DNA of 64,000 nucleotides from Mesostigma viride (lineage: Eukaryota > Streptophyta > Mesostigmatophyceae > Mesostigmatales > Mesostigmataceae), in the NCBI GenBank assembly GCA_009746045.1, contig RPFO01000819.1:310001-374000 (forward strand), given 5' to 3'. The notes under the pieces are model-generated. The model was not told the DNA's origin. It did not search any database and saw nothing but the letters and a program-made list of their open reading frames with translations. The translations under genes and the position numbers were made by a program. Shown one piece after another: positions 46,191-57,689 of this stretch (position 1 is the first letter of the stretch; every line of letters begins with the position of its first letter).

Positions 46191-47204
46191 TGTTTTAATT
46201 CATTCCGCGGTGTGGATCGAGCTAGTGACCCATGCCGGCTGTAGTTATTTGGTCGTGGTATCTCTTGTTAGCGTTGGCTTTGTTCATGTTTAATTGGGTG
46301 TCTTCACTCTGATGTAAGTCATTATACTTTTTAATACATATGCGCCGAGGATCGACACTCAAGTCAACTCACCCAAAAGTGGCACTCCCTTGCAAGCTCA
46401 GACGCATTTGTGTACTAGCTAGCCACATTGCAATCTCCTTTCATGCACAAGACTTGATATTCGATCGAATGAAAAAAAGGTAAAGATGACAAAATTACCA
46501 ACACGTTATCATGGTGAGCATGAGCTGACATTCATTCATTCACACGCCCCCGTTGGGAGAGTCACGGCCTCACGAGGTACCAACTTTTTGAATTGGTGCA
46601 CACCTTTCATCCCTGTTTGTTGCACAGCAGGGAGGCATGGGACCCCCCAGCTTATCTCGTTGCCTTGAAAGGCAGGCCTGCCCCAGGTTGATTCTGCTCA
46701 CTGAGAGAGTCCATGGCAACTACTGTGGGTGCAATAAACCCTCGACATAGCAAAGGCATAGCAGATGCAGTAAGGCGGCCCCGTGGTCCAGAGGCCACTG
46801 AAAGGCTTGGCACTACATTTAGAGGCGCCGGTTTGGGATCGAGAATATGAATTATATGAAGGCCTAGCTCTCCCGGACCCTTAGGGGTTGTAATTAGGGG
46901 CATATCCAGGACTGTAGGTGTAAGTTGGCGATGCCATGGTATCCGGAGACGTCCGTCCTATAGTCAGCAAAATTGGTGCGAGAGGTCCCCAGTTCGATTC
47001 CGGTCGGATTCATTTGCAGATCGCGTTTTCCGCGTTTTCCGCGGCCTGGCACTGAACGCAAAGGTTTTCACCTTTGCGGAGTGTCTGATCAGAATATCCA
47101 GGGTTCACCCACAAACCCCTGTGATCTGACAATGGAATTAGGTAATAGGGGGCAACAGTTATATAATGCGGCCGTGTTTAGCGTTTACTGTTATACGTAC
47201 ACTG
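46191..47204. other. Intergenic region with tRNA-like promoter boxes only
   Basis: A-box-like TGGTCCAGAGG at 46783 and B-box-like GTTCGATTCC at 46992 are present, but no full cloverleaf can be drawn. No coding gene seen. Confidence 0.3.
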
Positions 47205-48425
47205 AATTAATTAATTAATAGACACGTGACTGCGTCACGTGAGCATAAGTCCTCAGTGGGAGGGCAACATGGGATGGAATGGATTATGTAAGCTATCCAG
47301 GTTCTAGAACTATACAGGGTTGTGGGCACCACGGCCCGAATCGCTATGAATGCCATACTCGGTCACACGCGGAGCCCCCACAGACTTGGGCCGGGGTGGT
47401 CTCCTTCATCACTACTCGCCATCTATCCTTGCGTACCATCTGCCTCCATATTACATGCACACAAACCAGGAGGCTGCCCTGGTGTGAGCCCGTCACGTCT
47501 AGTGTAGCACATGTCCATGCCTAGTCTATCACGGAAAGTCCACGGGCCGGTGGCGGCCCTGCCGCGCGCCTGGGGCACGCCAGGTGAGGATGTAACGCCC
47601 TGGCTGGGCGGGCTTGGTGCCAGCTAGTCTAACTGATGTGTCTACCTGATCTGTGCGGGCCAGGTGCCCGGCTAGGCCCAGGCGCCTGTGCCTAAGAATG
47701 TGGGAAACATTAGGGCAAATCACTGTACAAATCCTCATTACGAATGTGCAAACCAAAGGGCCTTGCGCAGCATCTTGGTGACGTTGGGCCGTCGAGTCGT
47801 TGCTCCAGCTCCTGCGTCAGTGTCCAGGTCTCGGCGCCGTAGACGTCACGATCGTCAGAATGACGACCTTGAAGAGATCACGCTTGATGAGCCGGGGTAG
47901 GGCGGGGTTGCTCCACCAGCGGCGGTGGTCATGGAGTTGCGCCCACGCCATGCCTAGCCGTGTCGTCAGGTCGTCCTCGCACGTCGGGAAGCCAAGTCTG
48001 CCGAGCAGCTTGAAGCGGCCTGAAGTAGGGTAGTTGAGGCGACCTCGGTGTCGTCTAAGAGGCGGAGTGGGGGCGGGGCCGGCGGCCGGCCATGCCGAGA
48101 GCCAGGGCCTCCGTTTTGGGGCTGATTTCTAGACCAACAGCCCGAGCCTCGAGCGCCACTGAGGCAGTCCAGTCAAAGTTGGGCCGGCAGTCTGACTCCG
48201 ACTTCTCGATGAGCGTGATGTCGTCGGCATAAATGAGGTCAGCTAGTAAATTCTGATTTCTGCCTGTTGGTCGGCCCCCCTTCCCCAGGCTCGTTTGTGA
48301 TCACTAGGTCACGGCCAGCAATGCTATACTAAGCCGCAAAGCGGGCGCGTGCCTTGCTCATAACATAATCCACTACAATAATTAAACAGGTACGGCGACA
48401 GGACGCAACCCAGTGCCAGACGCCA
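47205..48425 (-). pseudogene. LINE E/F, 3' part (minus strand): RT C-terminal half with hairpin and tail
   Basis: The reverse complement matches LINE D: RT text around CVLSPYLF, YADD, KTEALAL, then HILRHRRLGLAGHLARTDQ and the hairpin CACGTGAC/GCA/GTCACGTG at 47223-47241 with a (TTAA)n tail at 47205-47220. Several frame breaks. It stops at 48425 inside the CVLSP-coding region, where the 8.37-kb element begins; the missing RT portion continues at 56797. Confidence 0.8.
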
Positions 48426-48529
48426 GCCCTACCAGCCATTAAGAATGTACTCCAGCACGCAAAATGTACTTCGTACCGAAGTTTGTCTTTTTATGCTGAA
48501 AATTGTCATGCATGATGTTTGCAACCAAA

Positions 48530-49262
48530 ATAGACCTCGTACAAAGTTTGGTATCGATCGGACGTCATCTTGGTGACATTTGCTAGCAATAAAGGTACAT
48601 TTTTGTCATTTTTTGTTAAATTAAATAGTAATAAATAGGAAACAGTACTAAATCACGTCAAACCATCATGGATATTTGCAAGCAACCTAATTACCACTAG
48701 AATAGACCATGCACAAAGTTTGGGGTCAATCTGAACTCAAAATAGTGACGTTTGCTAGCATAAATACTGCATTTTTTGCCATTTTCAAGCATTTTGCTCA
48801 GTGTAAGCTACTAAACAATATCAAACTACGTCATAAAGCTATGAAATATTGGAAGCAACCTAAACACCACTAGATTAGACCATGGGCCAAGTTTGGGCTC
48901 AGTCTGACGTCAAAATAGTGACGTTTGCTAGCATAAATGGTGCATTTTTTGCCATTTTCAAGCATTTTGCTCAGTGTAAGCTACTAAACAATATCAAACT
49001 ATGTCAGAAAGCTATGAAATGTTGGAAGCAACCTAACACCACTAGATTAGACCATGGGCCAAGTTTGGGCCCAGTTTGATCTCAAAATAGTGACGTTTGC
49101 TAGCATAAATGGTGCAATTTTTGCCTTTTTCAAGCATTTTGGTAAGTATAGTTGCCTCAAACTATGTCAGAAAACTGTGAATTGTTGTAAATAACCTGTT
49201 TGCCACTACATTAGACCATCCTCAACTTGTAAGGTCAGGCATAGGTAAAGGTAGTGACATTT
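48530..49262. repeat. Satellite-like tandem repeat, about 172-bp unit, 4-5 copies
   Basis: Markers TAGACC(A/T)...AAGTTTGG recur at 48532, 48702, 48879, 49051 and, degraded, 49215. Units share GTGACGTTTGCTAGCATAAA and GCCATTTTCAAGCATTTTG. Divergence rises toward both ends, typical of an old subterminal array. Confidence 0.85.
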
Positions 49263-49914
49263 GCTAGCACTATATACAAGCATATTATGCCTCTTTTCGC
49301 ATATACACATTAAAAATAACAAGACATCATCATATCATGGCCTTAATACAAGGTGTGCAAATGCAAATCACACCAGATCGGATGACCAATGATGGGTGGC
49401 TGCATGCCATCACATCTACCAGGCTGCAGGGTGAGAGGCCACATCGCTACAAGACAGGAATCCTCGCAATTGCACAACACCGCTAGTACACTGTGCACAT
49501 ACCCCAAGAGGATTTGGCTACAAGCCATAAAAGTTTGGCCATGCTAACACATTCTTCATCCAAGCAAAATGCAGCCTCTCCAAACTCAACTCATTGATTT
49601 AAATTCAGCTAGGCCAGGCGTGCATGCTCTACTTGCCGACAACCATGAGTAAACTTGTCTACCACTTCATTCCATGCGCCGGTAGATGGCACCGTCTCAT
49701 CTACCAGTCATCCCCGGCTCCCATTCCGCATCCTCCTCTCCCTCTCCCTCTCCCTCTTCCTCCTCCCCCTCCCCCTCCCATTCTCCCTCCCCCTCTCCCT
49801 CCTCCTCCCTCCTCCTCCCCCTCTTTCTCCCCCTCTTTCTCTCCCTCTTCCTCCTCCTCCCCGCCTTCACTGTCACTGTGCACAGCAGGGACGGCATCGT
49901 CTATGTGGGTGCCA

Positions 49915-51683
49915 TCACCTGCGTTCACGGTGCCAGCCTAGCTCCTGTGGAAAGAAGCGAGCGCGGCCAAATGCCTCGACTGGGTGTGGGCAGCCGCACA
50001 CGAACTGCGTCACCTCCGCCAGGGCATGATAGTCCTCATACTGCCCATCAGCCCACATCGCCTTGATGAGCAGGTGACCTCCCCTTTCCTGAACCTTAGT
50101 GACCCAGCCATGGAAGCGCTCCCTCTTCCTCGCTATCCCCGGAAACAGGGCACACAGGCGCATCCCGATAAGCGCACGTGCTCCATGCTCGGCAAAGTAG
50201 GCATTGCAGTCATCCTTTGCTGCTGCCCTGGCGGCGGTGGCAGTCTTGTAATGCTCAAAGTCAATCTGCGGGTGCTCTTTCAACGCCGCCACCGTGGCAG
50301 CTGACAGTTTGCCGGTACTGATCAGCTCAGGCTGGTGCACCTCTGCCGTACCGCCCACTGTCCAGTGCTGCAGGTGTACATCAGAAATGGGGACCGTCAT
50401 CCCTGCGCTGCCGCCACCTAATGTCACTCTAGAAAACTGGCCCGTCCACGACGGTGCGTAGTAAGGAGAGGCGACAATGCTGTCACGCTCCGTGCGATCG
50501 CCTTCCAGATCAAGGACCTTCACCAGCATGTGTGGTGCCCACGGCATTCCCTGCCCGCAGGTGACGGCTGGCCGCTTAACAACGAGTAGGTCGCTGCGTC
50601 GTATGAGGCTTCCATTCACCTTGAAGGTGTGCCTGCCGGAAATCAGTGTGCGCAAAGCGGGCGTTGCCGTTGATGTGCTCCCTCGCGCAGCGGGCGCACA
50701 TGCGCGGTTGATCTGCGCTTGAATCTCGCGGGCAGGGCAAGCGACGTGTGAGATTACTTGTTTTATGGGCAGCCTCAGTGCTCGTGTTGCCCGCGCAACC
50801 GACTGGTCGCCTGCAGATCGCAGCGGTAAGGGTACCGCCTTGTTCGCTTGCAGTTCACGCTTCTCTTTGAGCTTTTGCTCCATGATGTCGAACAGATTCT
50901 CGTTGTTGGCACGCACATCCTCCACGGACTTTGGCACCTGCTCAATCCATCCGTCCAGCAACTGCTGCTTCTCAGCGGCGACGATGTCAGGAAAAAGGCT
51001 GTGAAGGCTAGCGCAGGTACATCTCCTGGCACCGCCCTCGTCCCATTCAAAAAGCGGCACTAGACCAGGACTTCCTTTGGGGGCCTTGCCACGCTCTATG
51101 AGGAGGCACCCATAGACAGGATCTCCCTGCGGGGTGTACCCAATGGGCGTGACCCCGTCACAAGCCTCGCCATTAGGCCCTGTGGGCTGCCACTTGTTCA
51201 CCGGTGCATTTACCAACGTCTCCGATGCGGCTAGGCGCCAGCGGACATACACGGTCATATCCGGGCCCCAAAACACTTCGAGATCGAACACCTTCGAAGA
51301 GCGGTGCCTCTCCCTCTCGGCTTCGGTTGCTGGCTCATCATCCAAGTCGGCGGTGGCGCCCGCGCCCGCACCCGCGCCGGCGCCTGCGCCCCCACCCCGC
51401 CCGCGCCCGCGCGCGCGCCTTGGGTGGCGCCCGCGCCCGCACCCGCGCCGGCGCCTGCGCCCCCGCCCCCGCCCCCGCCGGGCCCGCGCCCGCGCCCGCG
51501 TCTTGGGTGGCGCCCGCGCCCGCACCCGCGCCTTCTCCCCCGCCCCCGCCCCCGCCCGCGCCCCCGCCCGCGCCATGGGTGTGGCCCGCGGCTGGCTTCT
51601 TCGGAAATGCGTCCATCGATTTCACCCACCGGCCGTCAGCGGTGGATGCACCCTTTCGGCCACGTTGTGACATCAAGCGCGGC
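49915..51683 (-). CDS. Transposon-borne gene: Gly/Ala/Arg-rich N-terminus and Tudor-like C-terminal segment
   Basis: The frame from about 51370 to 49915 is continuous. It reads ERERHRSSKVFDLEVFWGPD, YVRWRLAASETLV, CTCASLHSLFPDIV, QISHVACPAREIQ-like, SGRHTFKVNGSLIRR, then IGMRLCALFPGIARKRERFH and GWVTKVQERGGHLLIKAMWADGQ, which resembles a Tudor or PWWP barrel, ending HPVEAFGRARFFPQ. Upstream, a natural start (MSQRGRKGASTADGRWVK, ATG near 51671) is in another frame; the 51340-51580 GGCGCGGGC-rich tract between them must hold an indel, a short intron or an assembly slip. It shares the Tudor-like segment and low-complexity N-terminus with the gene at 903-4563. Function unknown; possibly a cargo or DNA-binding accessory of the 8.37-kb element. 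Confidence 0.5.
51340..51580. repeat. GGCGCGGGC-type GC-rich coding repeat
   Basis: Roughly 240 bp of hexamer-like (GCGGGC) units broken by APPK/R-coding spacers, repeated twice as an 80-90-bp block. It is a likely site of the frame break in the surrounding gene. Confidence 0.75.
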
Positions 51684-51956
51684 GTCCCCAATAGAACAGT
51701 CATGCAATATGAATAATCATTAGTATCAACGATGCGTTCATGCAGGCGTGAACTGTGAAATACAACAAGCATGCAACAACGACTCCAGCACACTTAGTAA
51801 ATACTGCTCATAATATCTGTGGCACATGCAACATGGTTAAAACACACATGGATGACCTGTATGGCTGCACATGAACTGTCCACCTAGAGAAGACTAGAAA
51901 TTCAGCATGATATCAAGAGCCATCCACACAAATATATGTCTTACCGCAGCTTAGGG

Positions 51957-52577
51957 CTTCTTCGGGTTGAGTTGGCGAATCGAGCTTGTTGAGCCCTGCT
52001 CGAAGTAATGCTCAAATGCGATGCCCAGGCCCGCCAGCACATCATCAAATGTGATTAGTTTCACAGGTGGTCCGAAGAGTTCCAAACGTGGTTGCTAATT
52101 TTCAGGCAGTGCCTGAAGGCCGCCTCGAAAGTGAAACGCGAAAGTGAAAAGGGGTCACAAACCCTATGTTCATATCCTTGACTCCCCCGTCGAGAACGAA
52201 CCGAAAACCAGCGCCATGAACGAACTTGTGACGAGTAGATGACGACATCGTGGTTATGGCGTCGTACCCCCCCTGGTGCAGCTGCTGCTTTATCGCCGCC
52301 TTCCTGTCCTCTTGCTTCCGCCCGGGCGAAAACCAGGCGCTTCGCAATGCCTGGAGATGTGATATTCTAATGGGCTTCATGCACTCGTGGCCGCACTTAC
52401 AGTCGAACGTCTCGTCGGTCACTAGGCTGCCGGCATGGGTGCTGCCGCTTAGCACTATGGCTGCGAACTTGCGCTTCCCATGGTGTCCCATCACCATGAT
52501 AGCGAAAGCCAGGAAGCAGATAGCCACGATTATGTCCCAGCAAAGCCATAGCACACCTTCCGTTTCGACCGCCATGT
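51957..52577 (-). CDS. Transposon-borne gene with a membrane segment and Cys cluster
   Basis: ATG near 52577 gives MAVETEGVLWLCWD, then a hydrophobic run IIVAICFLAFAIMVMGHH (probable membrane helix), FDCKCGHECMKPI (Cys cluster), HLQALRSAWFSPGRKQ and FVHGAGFRFVLDGG. The frame is open to about 52102. A second segment (52050-51957) ends GIAFEHYFEQGSTSSIRQLN then TAA, and is probably the last exon, but I could not fix the junction. The first 14 codons and the upstream region lie inside the left palindrome arm. Confidence 0.4.
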
Positions 52578-53149
52578 CGGCCACTAGTCCGGATAGCTCA
52601 ATGTGCACCTGACCTTGACACTAATCGCACAAACAGCCACAATTTTGCAAGCAAGAAGACATGGCTACCTCGGCATTTCATGAAATGTACTTCGTGAAAT
52701 GCATTTCGTGAAATGTACTAAGGAACGTGATTGGCCGGCGTTCGCTCGCCAAATCTCGCAAAATGTACTAAGGCACGTGATTGGTCCCGCAAAATGTACT
52801 AAGGAACGTGATTGGCCGGCGAAGATTCTGTAGGGAATTTTAATTGCAGCAAACAGAATCTTCGCCGGCCAATCACGTTCCTTAGTACATTTTGCGGGAC
52901 CAATCACGTGCCTTAGTACATTTTGCGAGATTTGGCGAGCGAACGCCGGCCAATCACGTTCCTTAGTACATTTCACGAAATGCATTTCACGAAGTACATT
53001 TCATGAAATGCCGAGGTAGCCATGTCTTCTTGCTTGCAAAATTGTGGCTGTTTGTGCGATTAGTGTCAAGGTCAGGTGCACATTGAGCTATCCGGACTAG
53101 TGGCCGACATGGCGGTCGAAACGGAAGGTGTGCTATGGCTTTGCTGGGA
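52535..53149. repeat. Long palindrome: 296-bp inverted arms, 23-bp spacer
   Basis: Arms 52535-52830 and 52854-53149 appear identical in every stretch I compared. Each arm contains direct repeats of AAATGTACTAAGGAACGTGA followed by TTGGCCGGCG, and the motif AATGTACTTCGT found at the element terminus. Spacer 52831-52853 is TAGGGAATTTTAATTGCAGC plus AAA. The start of the 51957-52577 gene is mirrored on the right (from 53109). Confidence 0.9.
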
Positions 53150-54330
53150 TGATTATCATCGTAGTACATCATATGTATTACAGTACATTTCACGAAGTAC
53201 ATTTCATGGAGGCAGAGGGAAAGTTCCTGTTCATGGTGAGTCGGGGTTAGCAATCACGGCAATGTCGATACATGTACTTGCAGTATATACAAATGCCATA
53301 ATGTCCTTAGATGCAGCATGAATGTCTATTGTTCGGATTTCTTTTATCACGATGCTTAGGATGCCTTCCGACAGAAATCTGCTGCGCTACAGGTCGGGAA
53401 TACCTGAACTTGATATGCGTGGCCAGTGGCCATGGCAGCCGGGGTCGGTAAGAATTAACTTCGATAGCCATGAATAATGCGGAAAGTGAACGTTGTCCAC
53501 CCGCTGCACAGGGAAAATGGCTGCACAGGAACGGCCTGACGTGATACTGTCGCAAAGCAGTTCTCATAAGCCGACAATTACACATTCGACTTATGATCGA
53601 TAATCGGCGCAGGCCTTCGACATTCAAGCGCGCATCGAAACGTCGTGAGGATTTCGGACATTTAGATGAAGTTGGATTGTTTTCGGCCCTCGTATTTGCC
53701 ATGATCTTGGCCATCCAATCTTTTTGCTTCGTGCACAGTTTGCGTTTGCAGTTAAGCGTAGGTACATGACAAGCTTGCGTTTGCGTTTGCGTTTGCGTTT
53801 GCCTTTGCCTTTGCCTTTGCGTATACATTTGCATGTGCGCTTGCGTTGCCGTTTGCTTATGCGTCCCAATGTATGTCTGGCTTTGGGCAATTCTATTTCC
53901 TTGTCGTTGGGATATGAGTGGGTGCTGGCGGTGGTGTTACTGTCGGCAGGTAGAGTGGCAGTGGCTTCAACTTCTGTTGCTTTTTCATTGCATTTGCATT
54001 TTCATTGGGTCTCTGTAGTTAACAACTGCTTTAAATATCTTTGTTAATAGCCGGCTTCAGCTGTAATTTCGATTGCATGTTGCTTTTGAATTGCATTCGC
54101 ACTGGGCACATGCAGTGGGCATTAGGCATTGGTAGTGCAATTACACATGCAGTCACACTTGCAATTGCAATGAAGTTGAAATTGAAGCTGCAGCTAAAAT
54201 TTGCTACGTGCCTACTGGTACAGTCGCATGTGCAGTCAACTTTGTGCTTGTTTATTATTATTATTTCTTCTTCTTATAATTTCTTCTTATTATTATTATA
54301 ATTTCTTCTTGCTTTTCGTAATGTGTGGTG
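53150..54330. other. Non-coding interior of the 8.37-kb element
   Basis: Contains (TTTGCG/TTTGCC)n at 53773-53860 and TTATTATTATT tracts at 54255-54300. No coding sequence recognised. Confidence 0.4.
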
Positions 54331-54342
54331 GTTAGAATGGTG

Positions 54343-54515
54343 ATGGCAGGGGCAGGAGCAGGGGCAGGGGCAGGGGCAGGGGCAGGGGCAGGGGCAGGGG
54401 CAGGGGCAGGGGCAGGGGCAGGGGCAGGGGCAGGGGCAGGGGCAGGGGCAGGGGCAGGGGCAGGGGCAGGGGCAGGGGCAGGGGCAGGGGTAGGGGCAGG
54501 GGCAGGGGCAGGGGC
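54343..54515. repeat. (GGGGCA)n hexanucleotide array, about 28 units
   Basis: Nearly perfect; one AGGGGCAGGAGCAG slip at the left and one GGGGTA variant at the right. Four-G runs every 6 bp make quadruplex formation likely on the plus strand. Confidence 0.96.
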
Positions 54516-54785
54516 AATCATGAGTTGCTTTCGGCCTGGCATGTGCACCAGAACTGGCATATGTGCTCGCAATGCAGCTTGCTACTCTTGTTCCTTTTGT
54601 TTGCCTTTTCTTTTGTTTGGGAACTGTTCGTGCAGGGGGGTGGGATGAGGCCGCGAGTCTCTGGGCAGGGGCATTGACGTGGGTAGGTGTGTGTCTGGGC
54701 TAAGTCTGCAATTGTCGCTGCTGTGCTGTACTTCTGGCTGTGGCTTACGGTGCATTTGTGGCTTGGAGTAGGGGTGAGGCTAGGG

Positions 54786-55580
54786 TGGGCGCAGGCGCGG
54801 GCGTGGGCGTGGGCGTGGGCGTGAGCGTGGGCATGGGCGCGGGCGTGGGCGTGGGCGTGGGCGTGGGCGTGGGCGTGGGTGTGGGCGTGGGCGTGGGCGT
54901 GGGCGTGGGCGTGGGCGTGGGCGTGGCATGGGCGTGGGCGTGGGCGTGGGCGTGGGCGTGGGCGTGGCGTGGGCGTGGGCGTGGGCGTGGGCGTGGGCGT
55001 GGGCGTGGGCGTGGGCGTGGGCGTGGGCGTGGGCGTGGGCGTGGGTGTGGGTGTGGGCGTGGGCGTGGGCGTGGGTGTGGGCGTGGGCGTGGGCGTGGGC
55101 GTGGGCGTGGGCGTGGGTGTGGGCGTGGGCGTGGGCGTGGGCGTGGGCGTGGGCGTGGGCGTGGGCGTGGGCGTGGGCGTGGGCGTGGGCGTGGGCGTGG
55201 GCGTGGGCGTGGGCGTGGGCGTGGGCGTGGGCGTGGGCGTGGGCGTGGGCGTGGGCGTGGGCGTGGGCGTGGGCGTGGGCGTGGGCGTGGGCGTGGGCGT
55301 GGGCGTGGGCGTGGGCGTGGGCGTGCGCGTGCGCGTGGGCGTGGGCGTGGGAGTGGGCGTTGGAGTGGGCGTGGGCGTGGGCGTGAGCGTGGGCGTGGGC
55401 GTGGGCGTGGGCGTGGGCGTGGGCGTGGGCGTGGGCGTGGGCGTGGGCGTGGGCGTGGGCGTGGGCGTGGGCGTGGGCGTGGGCGTGGGCGTGGGCGTGG
55501 GCGTGGGCGTGGGCGTGGGCGTGGGCGTGGGCGTGGGCGTGGGCGTGGGCGTGAGCGTGGGCGTGGGCGTTGGCGTGGGT
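54786..55580. repeat. (GGGCGT)n hexanucleotide array, about 130 units
   Basis: GTGGGC units with sparse variants (GGGTGT, GGCATG, GAGCGT). All long frames here are GV, GRGR or AWAW repeats and are not proteins. Confidence 0.96.
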
Positions 55581-55677
55581 AGGTGTGTGTCTCAGCTACG
55601 TCTGCTATTGTTGCAGCTGCGCTCTACTTCTGGCTGTGGCTTTGGGTATAATTGTGGCTTGGAGTAGGGGTGAGGCT

Positions 55678-56005
55678 AGGGTGGGCGTGGGCGTGGGCGT
55701 GGGCGTGGGCGTGGGCGTGGGCGTGGGCGTGGGCGTGGGCGTGGGCGTGGGCGTGGGCGTGGGCGTGGGCGTGGGCGTGGGCGTGGGCGTGGGCGTGGGC
55801 GTGGGCGTGGGCATGGGCGTGGGCGTGGGCGTGGGCGTGGGCGTGGGCGTGGGCGTGGGCGTGGGTGAGAATGGGCGGGTGCGGGGGCAGGGGCATGGGC
55901 ATGGGCGGGGGCGGGGGCGGGGCGGGGGCGGGGGCGGGGGCGGGGGCGGGGCGGGGGCGGGGGCGGGGGCGGGGGCGGGGGCGGGGCGGGGGCGGGGGCA
56001 TGGGC
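55678..56005. repeat. (GGGCGT)n then (GGGGCG)n arrays
   Basis: A second GGGCGT array (55678-55865) passes into GGGGCG units (55900-56000). Its left flank (AGGTGTGTGTCT through TGGCTTGGAGTAGGGGTGAG, 55581-55677) duplicates the left flank of the first array (54680-54785), so the block arose by a tandem duplication of about 0.9 kb. Confidence 0.93.
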
Positions 56006-56763
56006 GTGTGCATGGGCGTTGGGGGGTCAGGGGGGCTGGGGTTGGGTTTGGGTGGGTGGGTCATTGGTGCAATGTTTGGAGTTGGGGCTTGTGTGTGTGT
56101 GGGGGGGGGGGGCATGGGGATTGCCATGCGCGTGCACGTGGGCGTCCGCGTGATCCTCTGTTCGTGTACATGTTCATGCATGTGCCATGACGGCACAATG
56201 CATGTCAGATTCGTGACTTTATCGTGTGTTCCCTAGTTGCAAGTATTACTGCTAAAATTCATTGCAGCATTCCATTCCTTGCATAATGCTTGATTGCTTG
56301 CATCAGTTCATTCTATACTTCGATCATGACCTGAAGTGCTTAAGTATTACCAGACTCTCGCGCAGTGTCAGAATGTCCAATTTTTAGCACACATGCATGT
56401 TTGCACACCAAAGCCCTCATTCCCATGTTGATAAGGCTAAGTAAAACTTTTTTTTTTGTGCGGTGATCCACGAAATGCAGCTGTGAATGGCTCTAGGAGG
56501 TCACCAATGGTGGCCAGACCTGTTATTGAGCATTGGGAGACGTTACAGGGGCATCAATCACAGTTACATTTAGTTCATATGTAGTTCAATTTAGTACATT
56601 ATAGTATAAATGTAGTAGAAAATAGTACAACCTAGTATATTGTAGCATATACTAGTTCAACTACCTCCAGATGAGATCCAGGGGCTATGGGGACACTTTT
56701 TATGCAAAACTGAACTTGAAACAAGCAAAAAACAAGAAACTTGGAAAAACTCAAAATGTACTT
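56006..56763. other. Right interior of the 8.37-kb element
   Basis: G-rich decay of the hexamer array, then unique AT-richer sequence to the right terminus. No gene seen. Confidence 0.35.
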
Positions 56764-56796
56764 GTGCTGGAGTACATTCTTAACGGCTGGCAGGGC

Positions 56797-57490
56797 AGAC
56801 TGTCTGCAGTGGACATGGCGGGGTAAAGCCGTGTTGAGTGCGCACCGAAGCACTTGGTCGACCCCTCGTACAGCGTGCAGATGACGGTAATCAGGGGAGT
56901 GGGGGGCCGCGAGCGCGAGCAAGGACAGCCCATAGAGCGGCCCGGCAGAGGACAGCATCAAAAGCCTTGATGAAGTCGACGAAGATCAGGATGGCAGGAA
57001 ACTCACCAGGTTGCAGGAGAGAGCGGTTTCCTCGAAGAGGCCGGGCGCGCGACGAAGATGGCCATGACGGTGTTGCGCTTAGGACGAAAGCCTATGTTTC
57101 TGTGAGAGCAAAACGCAGCAGGCGGTTGAGGATCATGCGCATGAACAACTTCAATGCGCCGCTCTGGATGCAGATCGACTCGATCCGCGGTACTGAGTTA
57201 ATTGGCAGGGTCGTCAGGGGAACCGGCTTTGTTTTTGTACAGCATAGTAAACGGTAGTAGCTGTGCTGCCACTCAGGAATCGGCGGCGCTTCGGCAAGCA
57301 GGATCTGGTTGCAGTCGTCAAGCAGGAACCCCGTGAGCGCCGTCAGTTTAACTTGTCACGGGGGCGGGGAGCTGGTCAGGTCCAGGCGGCGGCGTAGAAG
57401 CGGAGTTGCTTGGCGGCTGTGCTCAGCTCGATCGCTCGGTGCAACGGCGGTAGCTCGTTGGCCGGGGTGGGCCAGGGGGTACACTGAATA
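56797..57490 (-). pseudogene. LINE E/F, 5' part (minus strand): RT N-terminal half
   Basis: Reverse translation gives LFMRMILNRLL, then ILIFVDFIKAFDAV (the RT block with the first catalytic Asp) and a segment matching the start of LINE D (GAGGGGTCGACC, CTTCGGTGCGCACTCAACACG, CACTGCAGAC). Frame breaks are present. It is the upstream continuation of the copy at 47205-48425. Confidence 0.75.
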
Positions 57491-57689
57491 TCGGAAAGCA
57501 ATACTCACTATTAATTAAGTAACAAAATACCTAGCGTGTCTATTCATTAGCAATATTAATTAATACTACTATTAGCATTCCATTCCGCCGCTCGGCGCTC
57601 GGCACCATTCATGCAGTACGTTTACTATACTTGTTTCTTGCCTCGACAATTAATTAACTGCTGGTTGACATGAATACAGTCTGCTGATC

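Larger units (their letters stand above)
48426..56796 (-). mobile_element. 8.37-kb DNA transposon with 33-bp terminal inverted repeats, inserted in a LINE
   Basis: Left terminus 48426-48458 and right terminus 56764-56796 are inverted repeats identical at 31 of 33 positions (core TTAAGAATGTACTCCAGCAC). Outside them are the two halves of one minus-strand LINE. The flanks AGACGCCA and AGAC(T) fit a damaged target duplication of about 8 bp. Inside: a 172-bp satellite, two minus-strand genes, a large palindrome and hexanucleotide arrays. AATGTACTTCGT next to the left terminus recurs in the palindrome. I cannot place the superfamily. Confidence 0.7.

Noticed and set aside
46780-47012. tRNA gene candidate with A- and B-box-like motifs
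   Set aside because: From the TCCGTCC/GGTCGGA acceptor-like pair only 57 nt are available, the T-stem is mismatched and no anticodon arm forms; at most a tRNA-like fragment.
53307-53834. 175-codon minus-strand frame
   Set aside because: Ends in QRQRQTQTQ-type repeats from the TTTGCG array and has no conserved motif.
54740-56236. GV, GRGR, AWAW and AHAHAH frames
   Set aside because: Translations of hexanucleotide arrays; the same length is open in several frames at once.
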